In this document: piece after piece, positions 1 to 7,681 of the stretch | Position numbering within the stretch: the stretch's first letter is position 1 | Layout of the letters: each line of letters starts with the position of its first letter | Assembly: GCA_016186365.1 (NCBI GenBank) | Contig: JACPLT010000014.1 | Span: forward strand, 1 to 43,296 | Direction: 5' to 3' | Source: Candidatus Pacearchaeota archaeon | Lineage (GTDB): Archaea; Nanobdellota; Nanobdellia; Pacearchaeales; GW2011-AR1 | DNA: 43,296 bases | Position numbers and translations under genes: made by a program | Notes under the pieces: model-generated | What the model saw: the letters and a program-made list of their open reading frames with translations, nothing else | Told to the model about the DNA's origin: nothing | Databases searched by the model: none

Positions 1-221
1 ATGCTTATTTTCTCAAATACCATGTTATTTTCCTCCAGATATAGTTAGCGACAACAACTATATAAGCTTTTCGTTGGTAAAATTGTACTATTGTAGAAAC
101 TTATTAGTAGGGATTATTTAAGAAGCAGTGTATTTAACAATGGATTAATTTTCAGGTGAAAGTAGGAGAGTTCGTAACCGCAAAAATCCGAGATTTCTGA
201 TGAGAAAACCTTAGGTTGTCT

Positions 222-704
222 TTATTTTGAAGTTATTCTCCAGGCAGTAAGTGCAGCAACAATCAATAAAATTATTGCCCCCGTAACTTTTGCCTGAGTT
301 GTTACAAAACCAGTTACATTTCCCCAAAACGCGCTAAAAGTAAAAGGAAAAACATTTATCGCAGAAATAAGAAATATTAAAATTAGAACAACAATAAAAA
401 CCCATACAAACCAGGGTTTCATAATTGCATCAATTTTGCTCTGGCTTAACCCAACCAAAACTAATATCAAAAATAAAGAAACAATAAGAACCGCAAACCA
501 CGGGATAACTGTCTGAACATACTCTCTTGAAGGAGTCATAATTGCAAATATTATCGCAACAATAAATCCCACAAAAACATTTATCCATTTTTCCTCTCCT
601 AATATTTTTGTTTTAGCAAGAACAGAATAAACTATCAAAAAAACAAACATAAATCCAAATATCGGCATAAAATAACTTAATCCTGAAATATCTAATTGTA
701 CCAT
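222..704 (-). CDS. small multi-pass membrane protein, paralogue 3 of 3
   Basis: Unrecognised 160-residue integral membrane protein with about four or five hydrophobic segments separated by very short loops. The N-terminal part (first segment, then a TKILGEE turn, then an FVGFIVAIIFAIM helix) is clearly related to the product at 1315-1803, which has TKILGEG in the same place, and more loosely to the product at 706-1212. The three lie in one direction, and this gene starts one base after the stop of 706-1212, so it is co-transcribed. Small tandem membrane paralogues next to a PRC-barrel gene recur in DPANN genomes, but I know of no assigned function. Confidence 0.8.
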   Translation of the reverse strand: MVQLDISGLSYFMPIFGFMFVFLIVYSVLAKTKILGEEKWINVFVGFIVAIIFAIMTPSREYVQTVIPWFAVLIVSLFLILVLVGLSQSKIDAIMKPWFVWVFIVVLILIFLISAINVFPFTFSAFWGNVTGFVTTQAKVTGAIILLIVAALTAWRITSK

Positions 705-705
705 T

Positions 706-1212
706 TTAAGCTTTTTTAATTATAGCAAATATTGCTGCAGCAAGAACAATGACCACTATAAATATCCCCCTATAAGCAGACCACTGGTTAAATCCAGAAC
801 CCCCATAACTCCAGTCAGAAAGTGAAACCATCACAACAATAAAAAATATTAGTGCAGCTAATCCAAAAAATATCCATTTATATGAACTGGCATCTCCTGA
901 GCCAGACAAAAATACTCCTGCCAAAATAAGCCCTGCCAAAAGTATGCTTAACCCAATTCCTAAATTAGGGAACAAATGCTGAAAAAAATCAGAAACAATT
1001 CCAAACTGCAGAGACAGCAATCCAATTGCAAGAGCCATAATTGCAGCCGCACCCTTATTCTCCTTAAATATAGGAAGAGTCATCACAATAGCATAAACTA
1101 GTGCAAATATAAGCAAAAAAGGAAGTATTAAAGAGAAAAAACCCATCGCACTTAGCTCATTAAGCAAGTCTGCAAAATTAAAAATTTGAGAGTATGATGC
1201 TAAGCTTATCAT
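706..1212 (-). CDS. small multi-pass membrane protein, paralogue 2 of 3
   Basis: 168-residue hydrophobic protein with about five membrane segments and no soluble domain. It shares the architecture of its two neighbours: an N-terminal ILPFLLIFALVYAI-type helix, a short charged turn (PIFKENK), then an IMALAIGLL helix. It is followed after one base by the gene at 222-704. The 102-bp gap upstream (1213-1314) contains an AT-rich TTTAAATA-like stretch that could be its own promoter. Function unknown; a complex with the two paralogues is an inference from similarity and adjacency. Confidence 0.8.
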   Translation of the reverse strand: MISLASYSQIFNFADLLNELSAMGFFSLILPFLLIFALVYAIVMTLPIFKENKGAAAIMALAIGLLSLQFGIVSDFFQHLFPNLGIGLSILLAGLILAGVFLSGSGDASSYKWIFFGLAALIFFIVVMVSLSDWSYGGSGFNQWSAYRGIFIVVIVLAAAIFAIIKKA

Positions 1213-1314
1213 TTTAAAAAAAGAAGTTTGCTATTTAAATACCTTTCTATAATCGGGACGTTAAATCTACTTGTTTTGTCCTCGCTTATACAAAATATTT
1301 TATTTCAAGCCCCC

Positions 1315-1803
1315 CTATTTTCCCTCACCCTTTCCAGAGAATAAAACAAGCGCTATTCCCGCAATAATAATTATGATAAAAATAGCATTTCTAAACAAGT
1401 TATTTCCTGCAGCAGATTGGTTAGAAATAAAATCCCATGCCCCGGTAAAATAAACTAATGCTATAACAATTGCCACCCCTACTAATACTCCCAGCCCCTT
1501 CTTCAATCCTCCAGGCATGCTGAAATCTTTGTCATTATATGCAAACTGCAATAAAACCAAAAACACAAGAAGAACAACTGCAATTACAGCCAGCAAAGGC
1601 ATTAAATTAACTATTATCCCTCGAGGATATGGAAAAGCTATCAGCATTAATCCCACAACAAGAGCGATAATTGCGTCAATTTGCTTTTTTCCCTCGCCTA
1701 ATATTTTTGTTTTTTGAAGGATTGCAAAAATAAGTGTGAATACTAATAGAAATGGTAAAATCGCATTTACTACAATGTCAGACGATAGTATAGTATCACT
1801 CAT
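1315..1803 (-). CDS. small multi-pass membrane protein, paralogue 1 of 3
   Basis: 162-residue integral membrane protein. Visible segments are an N-terminal ILPFLLVFTLIFAI helix, the TKILGEGKK turn shared with the gene at 222-704, an ALVVGLMLIAF helix, two more hydrophobic stretches and a C-terminal AIFIIIIIAGIALVLF helix. It starts 8 bp after the stop of the PRC-barrel gene, so the two are probably one transcript. No catalytic motif is visible. The ORFs read on the opposite strand here are shadows. Confidence 0.8.
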   Translation of the reverse strand: MSDTILSSDIVVNAILPFLLVFTLIFAILQKTKILGEGKKQIDAIIALVVGLMLIAFPYPRGIIVNLMPLLAVIAVVLLVFLVLLQFAYNDKDFSMPGGLKKGLGVLVGVAIVIALVYFTGAWDFISNQSAAGNNLFRNAIFIIIIIAGIALVLFSGKGEGK

Positions 1804-1811
1804 TTTTTTAG

Positions 1812-2108
1812 CTAAATTTCAGCAGTTTCTTCTGTTGCAATAGGCTGCTCTGCATCAATCTCATCTCGGATAGGCAGAGAAGATTTATTCACAATAACTA
1901 TATCTCCCATAGCCCTCACAAACTGATGCGGAATAATGATTCCTCTCGCACCGCCAATAAGCTGGCTCGTGCTTCCTGAAATTCTTATCCTCCACCCGTC
2001 AATTTTATTCTCAGAGATATTTGCTTCTTCTACCTGGCCTAAAAAGTCTCCTGCATCAGTATAAACATTTCTGCCGAACACCTCAGATATTTTTTTTATT
2101 TTTAACAT
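1812..2108 (-). CDS. PRC-barrel domain protein
   Basis: 98-residue soluble protein made almost entirely of one PRC-barrel: an N-terminal MLKIKKISEVFGR strand, the G-x-x-x-x-T/D-AGDFLGQVEE turn and the late GIIIPHQFVRAMGDIVIV strands. A short acidic tail follows. Stand-alone archaeal PRC-barrel proteins of this size include the CdpB cell-division proteins that link SepF to the division machinery; others are uncharacterised. The gene heads a minus-strand run with three membrane proteins, which fits a membrane-associated adaptor. A TATA-like box lies 23-32 bp upstream of the start. Confidence 0.85.
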   Translation of the reverse strand: MLKIKKISEVFGRNVYTDAGDFLGQVEEANISENKIDGWRIRISGSTSQLIGGARGIIIPHQFVRAMGDIVIVNKSSLPIRDEIDAEQPIATEETAEI

Positions 2109-2130
2109 TTTAACATTAAAAACAAATAGT

Positions 2131-2140
2131 TTATATATTT
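2131..2140 (-). promoter_or_regulatory. TATA box for the PRC-barrel operon
   Basis: Read on the minus strand this is AAATATATAA, 23-32 bp upstream of the ATG at 2108. That spacing suits an archaeal TATA box for a short-leader or leaderless transcript. Confidence 0.5.
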
Positions 2141-2191
2141 TTCTATACTCCCCAATATTGCATCTGCGAGACAGAAATTAAGATAAACCCG

Positions 2192-3655
2192 CTATAAGTT
2201 AGGAGTGCTGGAATAAATCCAATTAACTTCTTTATCTTCCGAACATTCAAAAACTAAATTATACCTTTCCTCCATAATTTTTTTGAGATTCTGCCATTTT
2301 TCTGTCTCAAATCCAGAATTAAACTTAGTAAAAACAAAATAAACCGGTTTTTTAGCAGCATATTCTAATTCTTTAATCGTTTTTTCATTTAACACATCAG
2401 GATAATATGCACTTTCCTGTTTTGTATAATATCTTAATAATGGGGGATTTTCACTAACAATCAAAAAATTTCCTTGAATCTCTTTAAGCTCAAGTCCTGC
2501 TTGTTCAAAACAATCAGTATTTATGTTATAATAAAGGTTATAATTATTATAAAAGTTAGAAACCGATGAAAAAATCAAGATTACAAGAATAGCAGAAACT
2601 ATTATTTTTTTATATTGGGTTATTTTACTGATAAAAAACGCGGAAAGTATAACTAAAGAAGGGATAATTGGGATAATAAATCTGTCTTCTTTATGAGGCA
2701 TATAAACTGCCATCCCTAAAAAAAACATGAGCCAAATTAAAAGTAGATAAACCTCTTTTTTCAAAAAATCTTTATTATACAAAAAATAAGCCAAAGACAC
2801 AACAAAAATAAAGCCGATTACTGAAAACATTTCCCACCAAACATCAAAAAAGAAAAACCAAGATTGCAGCCCTCCCCAATAAGCAGATGCTTTAAATCCA
2901 TGAACAAAGGCACCTATGGGATTATTATATTCGAAAATTCCATAAATAAACCAGGGTATTAAAATTAAGAAAAAAGCTAAGATAGAACACCATAAATATT
3001 TGTCTTTTAAGAATTTAACCGATTTGTCTCTAATCAAAAAATACAAAGGAAAAATAGGGATTATCCACAAAGCAGTATATCTGGATAAAAGAGCCAATGC
3101 CAAAAAAACTCCAAATAATACTTTATGTTTTTTATTTTCTTTTTCATACCCTTTCCAAAAAGAAATAAAAGTTAAAAGAATAAAGAAAGTAAGCAAAACT
3201 TCAGTTAAAACCCTTCCGCTGTAAAAGGCGTGCAGGGGGATAAATACAAAAAATAAAGAAGAAAGTATTCCCACTTTATAATTGAATAACTCTTTGCCTA
3301 GTATATAAACAAGAACAGCACTTAAAGCACCAACAAAAGGCAGTAGGATATTAAGAAAAAAATCCAAGTTAAAAAAATAAAATAAAGATATTATATAAGG
3401 CAATAGTGGTGCTCTAAATCCTGCTTTTGGCCATCCATAAAAATCATCTCCTTCTGATGGAATAAAATCACTCCAGCCATTTGAAAAAGAGTAATCCATA
3501 GGGTTTTGGCTTAAATCATATCCTAAATTTAAGTATACTGTCTCGTCCCATAATTTTATTGGCATAGAAAAAACAAAAAGAACCCTGACTAACAACGCAA
3601 TCGCAAAAATGGTGATTATCCACTTATTCTTTTTTATTACTTGTTGAATATCCAT
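2192..3655 (-). CDS. GT39/ArnT-like membrane glycosyltransferase
   Basis: 487-residue multi-pass membrane protein of the dolichyl-phosphate sugar : protein/lipid glycosyltransferase type (GT-C fold, PMT_2/GT39 family). The N-terminal membrane helix (about 12-31) is followed by the first outer loop with the family's acidic pair in LWDETVY (D37-E38), and then roughly ten further hydrophobic segments. A short soluble C-terminal domain closes the protein. Such enzymes use a polyprenyl-phosphate sugar on the outer membrane face. The neighbouring upstream gene makes exactly that donor (Dpm1-type) and the two reading frames overlap by 19 bp, so donor synthesis and use are coupled. Acceptor unknown. 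Confidence 0.85.
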   Translation of the reverse strand: MDIQQVIKKNKWIITIFAIALLVRVLFVFSMPIKLWDETVYLNLGYDLSQNPMDYSFSNGWSDFIPSEGDDFYGWPKAGFRAPLLPYIISLFYFFNLDFFLNILLPFVGALSAVLVYILGKELFNYKVGILSSLFFVFIPLHAFYSGRVLTEVLLTFFILLTFISFWKGYEKENKKHKVLFGVFLALALLSRYTALWIIPIFPLYFLIRDKSVKFLKDKYLWCSILAFFLILIPWFIYGIFEYNNPIGAFVHGFKASAYWGGLQSWFFFFDVWWEMFSVIGFIFVVSLAYFLYNKDFLKKEVYLLLIWLMFFLGMAVYMPHKEDRFIIPIIPSLVILSAFFISKITQYKKIIVSAILVILIFSSVSNFYNNYNLYYNINTDCFEQAGLELKEIQGNFLIVSENPPLLRYYTKQESAYYPDVLNEKTIKELEYAAKKPVYFVFTKFNSGFETEKWQNLKKIMEERYNLVFECSEDKEVNWIYSSTPNL

Positions 3656-4704
3656 ATTTTATTTCCTAAAAAGTTGATAATCAATGCCATTCCAATTGCC
3701 AAAATTTGAGAAATAATATAATAAACTCCAAAAATTTCTGTAAAAAGATATAAAAAAATTAGGTTTATTAAAAGAGCAGTTGTGCTAACTAGCCCAAATT
3801 GCAGATATTTCTTCGCTGTCTCCGACTTTATGCTTTCCTCAAATGTCCAAATCTTGTTTAAAATGAAATTGCTAGTCATAGCAATAACAAAAGAGAAAAT
3901 AGCCGAAATTATATAATAAATTCCTGCTTTTTCAGTTAATAAATATAAAATAACTACATTTACTAAAGTTCCTATTCCTCCAACAATCGCAAATTTAAAA
4001 AATTCTTTAATAACTTTTTTCTTATAAGATAAATATCCTGCTAAATTTCTAAGATAATATAAAATCTCTTTTGTTCCGGCTTTACTTTTTCCTTCAACGC
4101 GATTAATAAATGTTATAGGGATTTCTTTGATAGTTTGGTATCTGCCTTTTATTATTACTTCTAACAAAATTTTAAATCCTTTAGGATTTAATTCAGCATC
4201 TCTTATAACCTCTTTTTTAATCATAAAAAATCCAGTCATCGGATCTTTAACTTTTGTATAAATCCTTGCTAAAAGTGTCGCAGTTTTAGACATTAACTTT
4301 CTTTTTAAAGTCCATCCCTTTATTTCCCCGCCCTTAACATACCTGCTCCCAATTGTAAAGTCTGCTTCCCCTTTTTCAATCTCCCAAAAAAGTTCCTTTA
4401 TTTTTTCAGGAGGGTGGCTTAAATCTGCATCCATAACTCCTAAAACTTCCCCATTTGCAATTTTCCAGCCATCTAAAACTGCTGAAGAAAGCCCTAATTT
4501 TCCTGTTCTATGAATTACCTTAAGATTTTTATATTTTTTCTTTAAGTCCTCTAGAATTTTTCCTGTTCCATCTGGAGAATTATCATCCACCATGATTATT
4601 TCTCCATCAATCTTGTTTTCCTTAAATTCTTCTTGAATCTTTTGTATAAGTTTAGGAATATTGTCTCTTTCATTATACGTAGGAATAACCATGCTTAATT
4701 TCAT
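3637..4704 (-). CDS. dolichol-phosphate mannosyltransferase fused to GtrA domain
   Basis: 355 residues. The N-terminal GT2 domain (1 to about 230) has the VIPTYNERDNI start, the VDDNSPDGT nucleotide-binding turn (about 39-47) and the MDADLSHPP metal motif (DAD at 92-94). These mark Dpm1-like enzymes that transfer a hexose from a nucleotide sugar to a polyprenyl phosphate. The C-terminal third (about 235-355) has four membrane helices of the GtrA family, which anchors the enzyme and may help to flip its lipid product. It overlaps the next glycosyltransferase gene by 19 bp. The exact sugar cannot be read from the sequence. Confidence 0.88.
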   Translation of the reverse strand: MKLSMVIPTYNERDNIPKLIQKIQEEFKENKIDGEIIMVDDNSPDGTGKILEDLKKKYKNLKVIHRTGKLGLSSAVLDGWKIANGEVLGVMDADLSHPPEKIKELFWEIEKGEADFTIGSRYVKGGEIKGWTLKRKLMSKTATLLARIYTKVKDPMTGFFMIKKEVIRDAELNPKGFKILLEVIIKGRYQTIKEIPITFINRVEGKSKAGTKEILYYLRNLAGYLSYKKKVIKEFFKFAIVGGIGTLVNVVILYLLTEKAGIYYIISAIFSFVIAMTSNFILNKIWTFEESIKSETAKKYLQFGLVSTTALLINLIFLYLFTEIFGVYYIISQILAIGMALIINFLGNKIWIFNK

Positions 4705-4780
4705 TATTACCCGATTAAGAAGAGGATGTTTAAAATCTTATCTTTCGAACAAACCCCATAAATATCGCAATTTTCTATAG

Positions 4781-4827
4781 AGGACTTTGAATATCCTCAT
4801 TTCCAAAGGAAATTTCGTCAAAGTCCT
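4781..4827. repeat. nested perfect palindrome
   Basis: Outer arms AGGACTTTGA (4781-4790) and TCAAAGTCCT (4818-4827) pair perfectly. Inside them ATTTCC (4799-4804) and GGAAAT (4808-4813) form a second stem with an AAA loop. It lies in the 302-bp stretch 4705-5006 between divergent genes, just before the dispersed repeat at 4834. That stretch holds no gene that I accept. Confidence 0.7.
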
Positions 4828-4833
4828 TCTTAT

Positions 4834-4924
4834 GGATAATTCTGTTGATTAGCATATGTTTAGTCAGAATTATCCAGATAGAGAATTCTGAAAAAAATAT
4901 AGCCCAATTATCAGAATTGTCTAT
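4834..4924. repeat. dispersed two-hairpin element, copy A (91 bp)
   Basis: First hairpin: GGATAATTCTG (4834-4844) with CAGAATTATCC (4865-4875), a perfect 11-bp stem. Second hairpin: ATAGAGAATTCTGA (4878-4891) with TCAGAATTGTCTAT (4911-4924), one mismatch. A second copy at 15370-15460 has exactly the same length, the same first stem, a shared TGATTAG loop start and the same AGATAGA spacer. A diverged relative lies at 34110-34250. The element overlaps the upstream in-frame extension of the next ORF, which argues that the extension is not coding. Confidence 0.75.
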
Positions 4925-5006
4925 AGAAAATTTTGAAAAACCAAGAATAAGAAAATTCTCTATACTGAATAAAAAGGTTTATAAAAAACTCTTTCTCTCA
5001 ATATTA

Positions 5007-5648
5007 ATGATAAAGTTAAAGGAAATCGCAGTATTGCTTCTCTCACTGGTTATTATGGCCTTTTCAGATTCTTTCTTTCATATAAAATCCAGCGAGTATC
5101 TTTCCCAATTCCTGCTCTCACTAGGAACTTTTGCAATTATAATCATAGTATACGAAGCAGCTAAAAAAATAATGGCGCATAATTTAGACTCTGCAGAAGA
5201 GACTAAAATCTGGACAGTTCAGAGATACGGATTATATGAAAGAGCCCATTTCAAATATCCTATCCCTCTGGGAATTCTTTTGTCTTTTTTCTTGTCCCTA
5301 ATAACTCTCGGCAATGTAAAATGGTTCGCCCTGACAGAATCAGAAGTCAAACCCACAGAAGCAAGAGCAGTGAGAAGGCACGAATACTACAGTTATTACG
5401 AAATGACTGAATGGCATCTCGCCTTAATTTCAGCAGCAGGCATAATTGCCTCTTTCTTGCTTGCAATATTTGCCTATCTCATAAGTTATGCAGAGCTTTC
5501 AAAACTCTCAATTTATTTTGCATTTTTCAATCTTCTGCCCATAGGAAAACTCGACGGAACAAGAATATTCTTCGGCTCAAGAGTATTATATGCTATCCTT
5601 GCAGTCATCTCTATCATCTCTCTGGGCTATGCCTTCCTTCTTCCATAA
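5007..5648 (+). CDS. site-2-protease-fold membrane protein lacking the zinc motif
   Basis: 213 residues from the ATG at 5007. An upstream in-frame ATG at 4845 would put 54 extra codons through the dispersed hairpin repeat, so I reject it. Five or six membrane segments. The order of motifs matches archaeal M50 peptidases: helix, first active-site helix, a WTVQRYGLYERAHFK loop, then FNLLPIGKLDGTRIFF near the end, where S2P enzymes have N-x-x-P-x-x-x-LDG (LDG at 182-184). The HExxH zinc site is absent: the aligned segment reads VYEAAKKIMAH (48-58), with Tyr for the first His and Lys for the second. It is therefore probably a pseudo-protease. It is one base from the next gene. Confidence 0.75.
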   Translation: MIKLKEIAVLLLSLVIMAFSDSFFHIKSSEYLSQFLLSLGTFAIIIIVYEAAKKIMAHNLDSAEETKIWTVQRYGLYERAHFKYPIPLGILLSFFLSLITLGNVKWFALTESEVKPTEARAVRRHEYYSYYEMTEWHLALISAAGIIASFLLAIFAYLISYAELSKLSIYFAFFNLLPIGKLDGTRIFFGSRVLYAILAVISIISLGYAFLLP

Positions 5649-5649
5649 T

Positions 5650-6303
5650 ATGCAAATTCTAACCCAAAATAAAGAAATATTGCAGGAGCTGAAAAAAATA
5701 AAAGTTAATGAAAAAGGAAAAATAATCAATTTTGAATTATTAAATATAGAAGAGTGTAATTCGGATTTTTCACAAGATAAAACAATTTTTGTCTGCCCCC
5801 CTGCTCCGCCCATCTCCTCTTTCCACTCCTTTTGCATACAAAACAAAAAAGAGCCCTCTCTTGTTATTTTTGATTCTGCGCCTCATTGCAAAACATCTGA
5901 AGACAGCAGATTAAAAGACTTGATAGAAGCAGGATTTCCTGCAGAAAATATCTTGCTAGTAGGCATAAGGGAGCTCTCGCAAGAAGAACTTATTTTTTTG
6001 AATTCAAGAAAAATAAAGAGAATAAGCATGAATGAGCTTAATAATGATATCGAAGAAATAACAGATATAATAATGGAATTCAGTTCAGGAAAAGAGCCCT
6101 ATATTTCATTTAATTTAAGCATAATTGACCCCATATTCACCTCTCTAAACTCCTCTCCAGGCGGGCTGACTTCCCGCCAGGCGATATACATTCTTTCAAG
6201 AATAAATCTGATGAAAAACCTAAAAGCAATAGATATAAATACCCCTGAAAACAATCCTCAATTAAATAAACTAATAGCAAAACTTCTGTCAGAGATAATA
6301 TGA
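5650..6303 (+). CDS. arginase/agmatinase-fold protein without metal ligands
   Basis: 217 residues from the ATG at 5650, which follows the preceding stop by one base; a longer reading from 5590 would run inside the upstream gene. The C-terminal half carries ureohydrolase landmarks: VIFDSAPHC (72-80) where arginases have FDAHxD, VGIRELS (104-110), and IIDPIFTSLNSSPGGLTSRQ (158-177), matching the DPAFAPG...PGGLT segment. The manganese ligands are gone: GGDHS has no counterpart, DAHxD became DSAPHC, and S-x-D-x-D became SFNLS (153-157). It is also shorter than typical family members (about 300). Probably a non-catalytic or repurposed arginase fold. It shares an ATGA overlap with thpR. Confidence 0.7.
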   Translation: MQILTQNKEILQELKKIKVNEKGKIINFELLNIEECNSDFSQDKTIFVCPPAPPISSFHSFCIQNKKEPSLVIFDSAPHCKTSEDSRLKDLIEAGFPAENILLVGIRELSQEELIFLNSRKIKRISMNELNNDIEEITDIIMEFSSGKEPYISFNLSIIDPIFTSLNSSPGGLTSRQAIYILSRINLMKNLKAIDINTPENNPQLNKLIAKLLSEII

Positions 6304-6833
6304 GAGTCTTCATTTCAATCGATATACCTGAAAAACTGAAAAAAGAAATAGCCCTGCTTCAGAAACAGATATATTCTCAGGGTTTCTTCGAAGGGAAAAT
6401 TACAGAGCCGGAAAATCTTCACCTCACTTTAAAATTCATAGGGGAGATAACTGACAGCCAGCTTATTCAGATTAAAGAGAGGCTCAAAAAAGTAAAGTTA
6501 AAGCAGTTTAAAGCCAGATTAGGAAGCTTAGGAGTTTTTACCAATGATTTGATAAAAATAATCTGGATAAAAATGGAGGGAGATGGAATATTCGAGCTTC
6601 AAAATAAAATTGACTCCTGTCTTTCAGACATTTTCAAAAAAGAAAAAAGATTCATGTCTCACCTTACTATCGCAAGAGTGAAAAAAGTAAAAAATAAGCC
6701 CGAGCTTTTGAATCTTCTAGGATATGAAATGAACAAAGAATTCCCAGTCGCAGAATTTAATCTTAAAAATTCAGAACTCACCCCCACAAAGCCAATTTAT
6801 ACTATCCTTGAAAAATATAAATTAGAAAGCTAA
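6300..6833 (+). CDS. thpR: RNA 2',3'-cyclic phosphodiesterase (ThpR/LigT)
   Basis: 177-residue 2H phosphoesterase, the usual length of the family. Both catalytic HxT motifs are present: HLTLKFIGE near residue 41 and HLTIARVKK near residue 121. The family opens 2',3'-cyclic phosphates on RNA to 2'-phosphates and can ligate 2'-5' tRNA halves in vitro. The start overlaps the stop of the arginase-like gene by 4 bp, so these two and the S2P-like gene form a tight plus-strand operon. A second, unrelated 2H protein lies on the mobile element at 24498. Confidence 0.93.
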   Translation: MRVFISIDIPEKLKKEIALLQKQIYSQGFFEGKITEPENLHLTLKFIGEITDSQLIQIKERLKKVKLKQFKARLGSLGVFTNDLIKIIWIKMEGDGIFELQNKIDSCLSDIFKKEKRFMSHLTIARVKKVKNKPELLNLLGYEMNKEFPVAEFNLKNSELTPTKPIYTILEKYKLES

Positions 6834-6920
6834 TCTTAATTTAAATATCTATTGTTTTTCAAAATATATCTTTATCAATAACTTTATTTTTAAACTTCTT
6901 TTTCAGAATATTTTGATAGT

Positions 6921-7084
6921 GTTAAGTAAAGAACCAAACTTAACATCCCCCCTTAGTTTAGGATTTATAGTATAACAGAAATTTGATTTTTCTCCCCTAT
7001 TAAATGAGGGAGAACAAATAAAATTCTCTGGGAATAATAGTTTTACAGGGGTTAGGGGAGGTTAAGCTATATAGTTTACTTAAC
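6921..7084. repeat. imperfect long inverted repeat before pyrI
   Basis: The segment 6921-6956 (starting GTTAAGTAAA, with ACTTAACAT then a C-run) is the approximate reverse complement of 7051-7084 (a GTTAGGGGAGG stretch ending GTTTACTTAAC). About 94 bp lies between, including an inner TCTCCC / GGGAGA stem near 6989-7012. It ends 18 bp before the pyrI start. It could be a small MITE-like remnant or a structured leader of the pyrI mRNA. No ORF is found in 6834-7102. Confidence 0.55.
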
Positions 7085-7102
7085 ATATAGGAGAGAATTA
7101 AA

Positions 7103-7624
7103 ATGGCAAACATGCTTGTGGATAGAATAGAAAATGGAACAGTAATTGATCATCTTCAAGCTGGAATAGTAGGCAAAATAGCTGAAATATTAGGAATTCC
7201 AAAATTAAAAAAAAGATATGTTCAGGCAGACTGGTTATCAAGCAGAACATGCCCTGAATGGAGAAAAGGACTGCTAAAAGTAGAAGGTTATTTTTTAACA
7301 GAAGAGCAGTATGATTTAGTCGCTCTCCTCTCCCCAGATGCAACAGTAAACATAATAGAAAACGGGCAGGTTACATCCAAACATCAAGTTCACATTCCTG
7401 AAATAATAGAAGGATTGATAGAATGCCCTAATCCCAGATGCATAACCCGGCATAATGAATTTCCAGAAGACGGAAGCGAAAAAGAAAAAATAGAATATGC
7501 CGGAGAGGTAAAAAGTATATTTTATTACGATCCTCAAACAAAAAAATTCCGATGCCACTATTGCGAAAGAGATTTCAGCAGAAAAGAAGTTCAGCTCAAG
7601 ATTGATTATAGACAATTTGGGTAA
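7103..7624 (+). CDS. pyrI: aspartate carbamoyltransferase regulatory chain
   Basis: 173 residues. The N-terminal allosteric domain has the family's RIENGTVIDHLQAG nucleotide-site start (8-21), and the C-terminal zinc domain has C108-x4-C113 and C151-x2-C154, the four zinc ligands that hold the regulatory chain to the catalytic trimer. In E. coli the chain binds CTP/ATP and tunes pyrimidine synthesis. At 173 residues it is about 20 longer than the usual ~153, mainly from a lengthened acidic loop before the second Cys pair. The AGGAGAG ribosome site at 7089-7095 supports this start. The catalytic gene pyrB is not next to it in this window. Confidence 0.9.
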   Translation: MANMLVDRIENGTVIDHLQAGIVGKIAEILGIPKLKKRYVQADWLSSRTCPEWRKGLLKVEGYFLTEEQYDLVALLSPDATVNIIENGQVTSKHQVHIPEIIEGLIECPNPRCITRHNEFPEDGSEKEKIEYAGEVKSIFYYDPQTKKFRCHYCERDFSRKEVQLKIDYRQFG

Positions 7625-7642
7625 TTTTTTTACTTTTGCCCA

Positions 7643-7662
7643 AATTCTCTATATGGAGAATT
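7643..7662. terminator. hairpin between convergent genes
   Basis: AATTCTC (7643-7649) and GAGAATT (7656-7662) pair around a TATATG loop in the 57-bp gap between the convergent pyrI and nuclease genes, after a T-run at 7625-7633. Position suggests transcript ends; archaeal termination relies mainly on T-runs, so the role of the hairpin is uncertain. Confidence 0.35.
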
Positions 7663-7681
7663 AGAGCGCAGGACCGCTTAA

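Noticed and set aside
1-221. Possible tRNA or C/D box RNA in the left end
   Set aside because: A TGATGA-like and a GTTCG-like string occur, but no cloverleaf, no paired C/D boxes and no consistent stem can be formed.
4845-5006. In-frame N-terminal extension of the S2P-like gene
   Set aside because: It runs through the dispersed 91-bp hairpin repeat and adds no recognisable domain; the ATG at 5007 starts directly before the first membrane helix.
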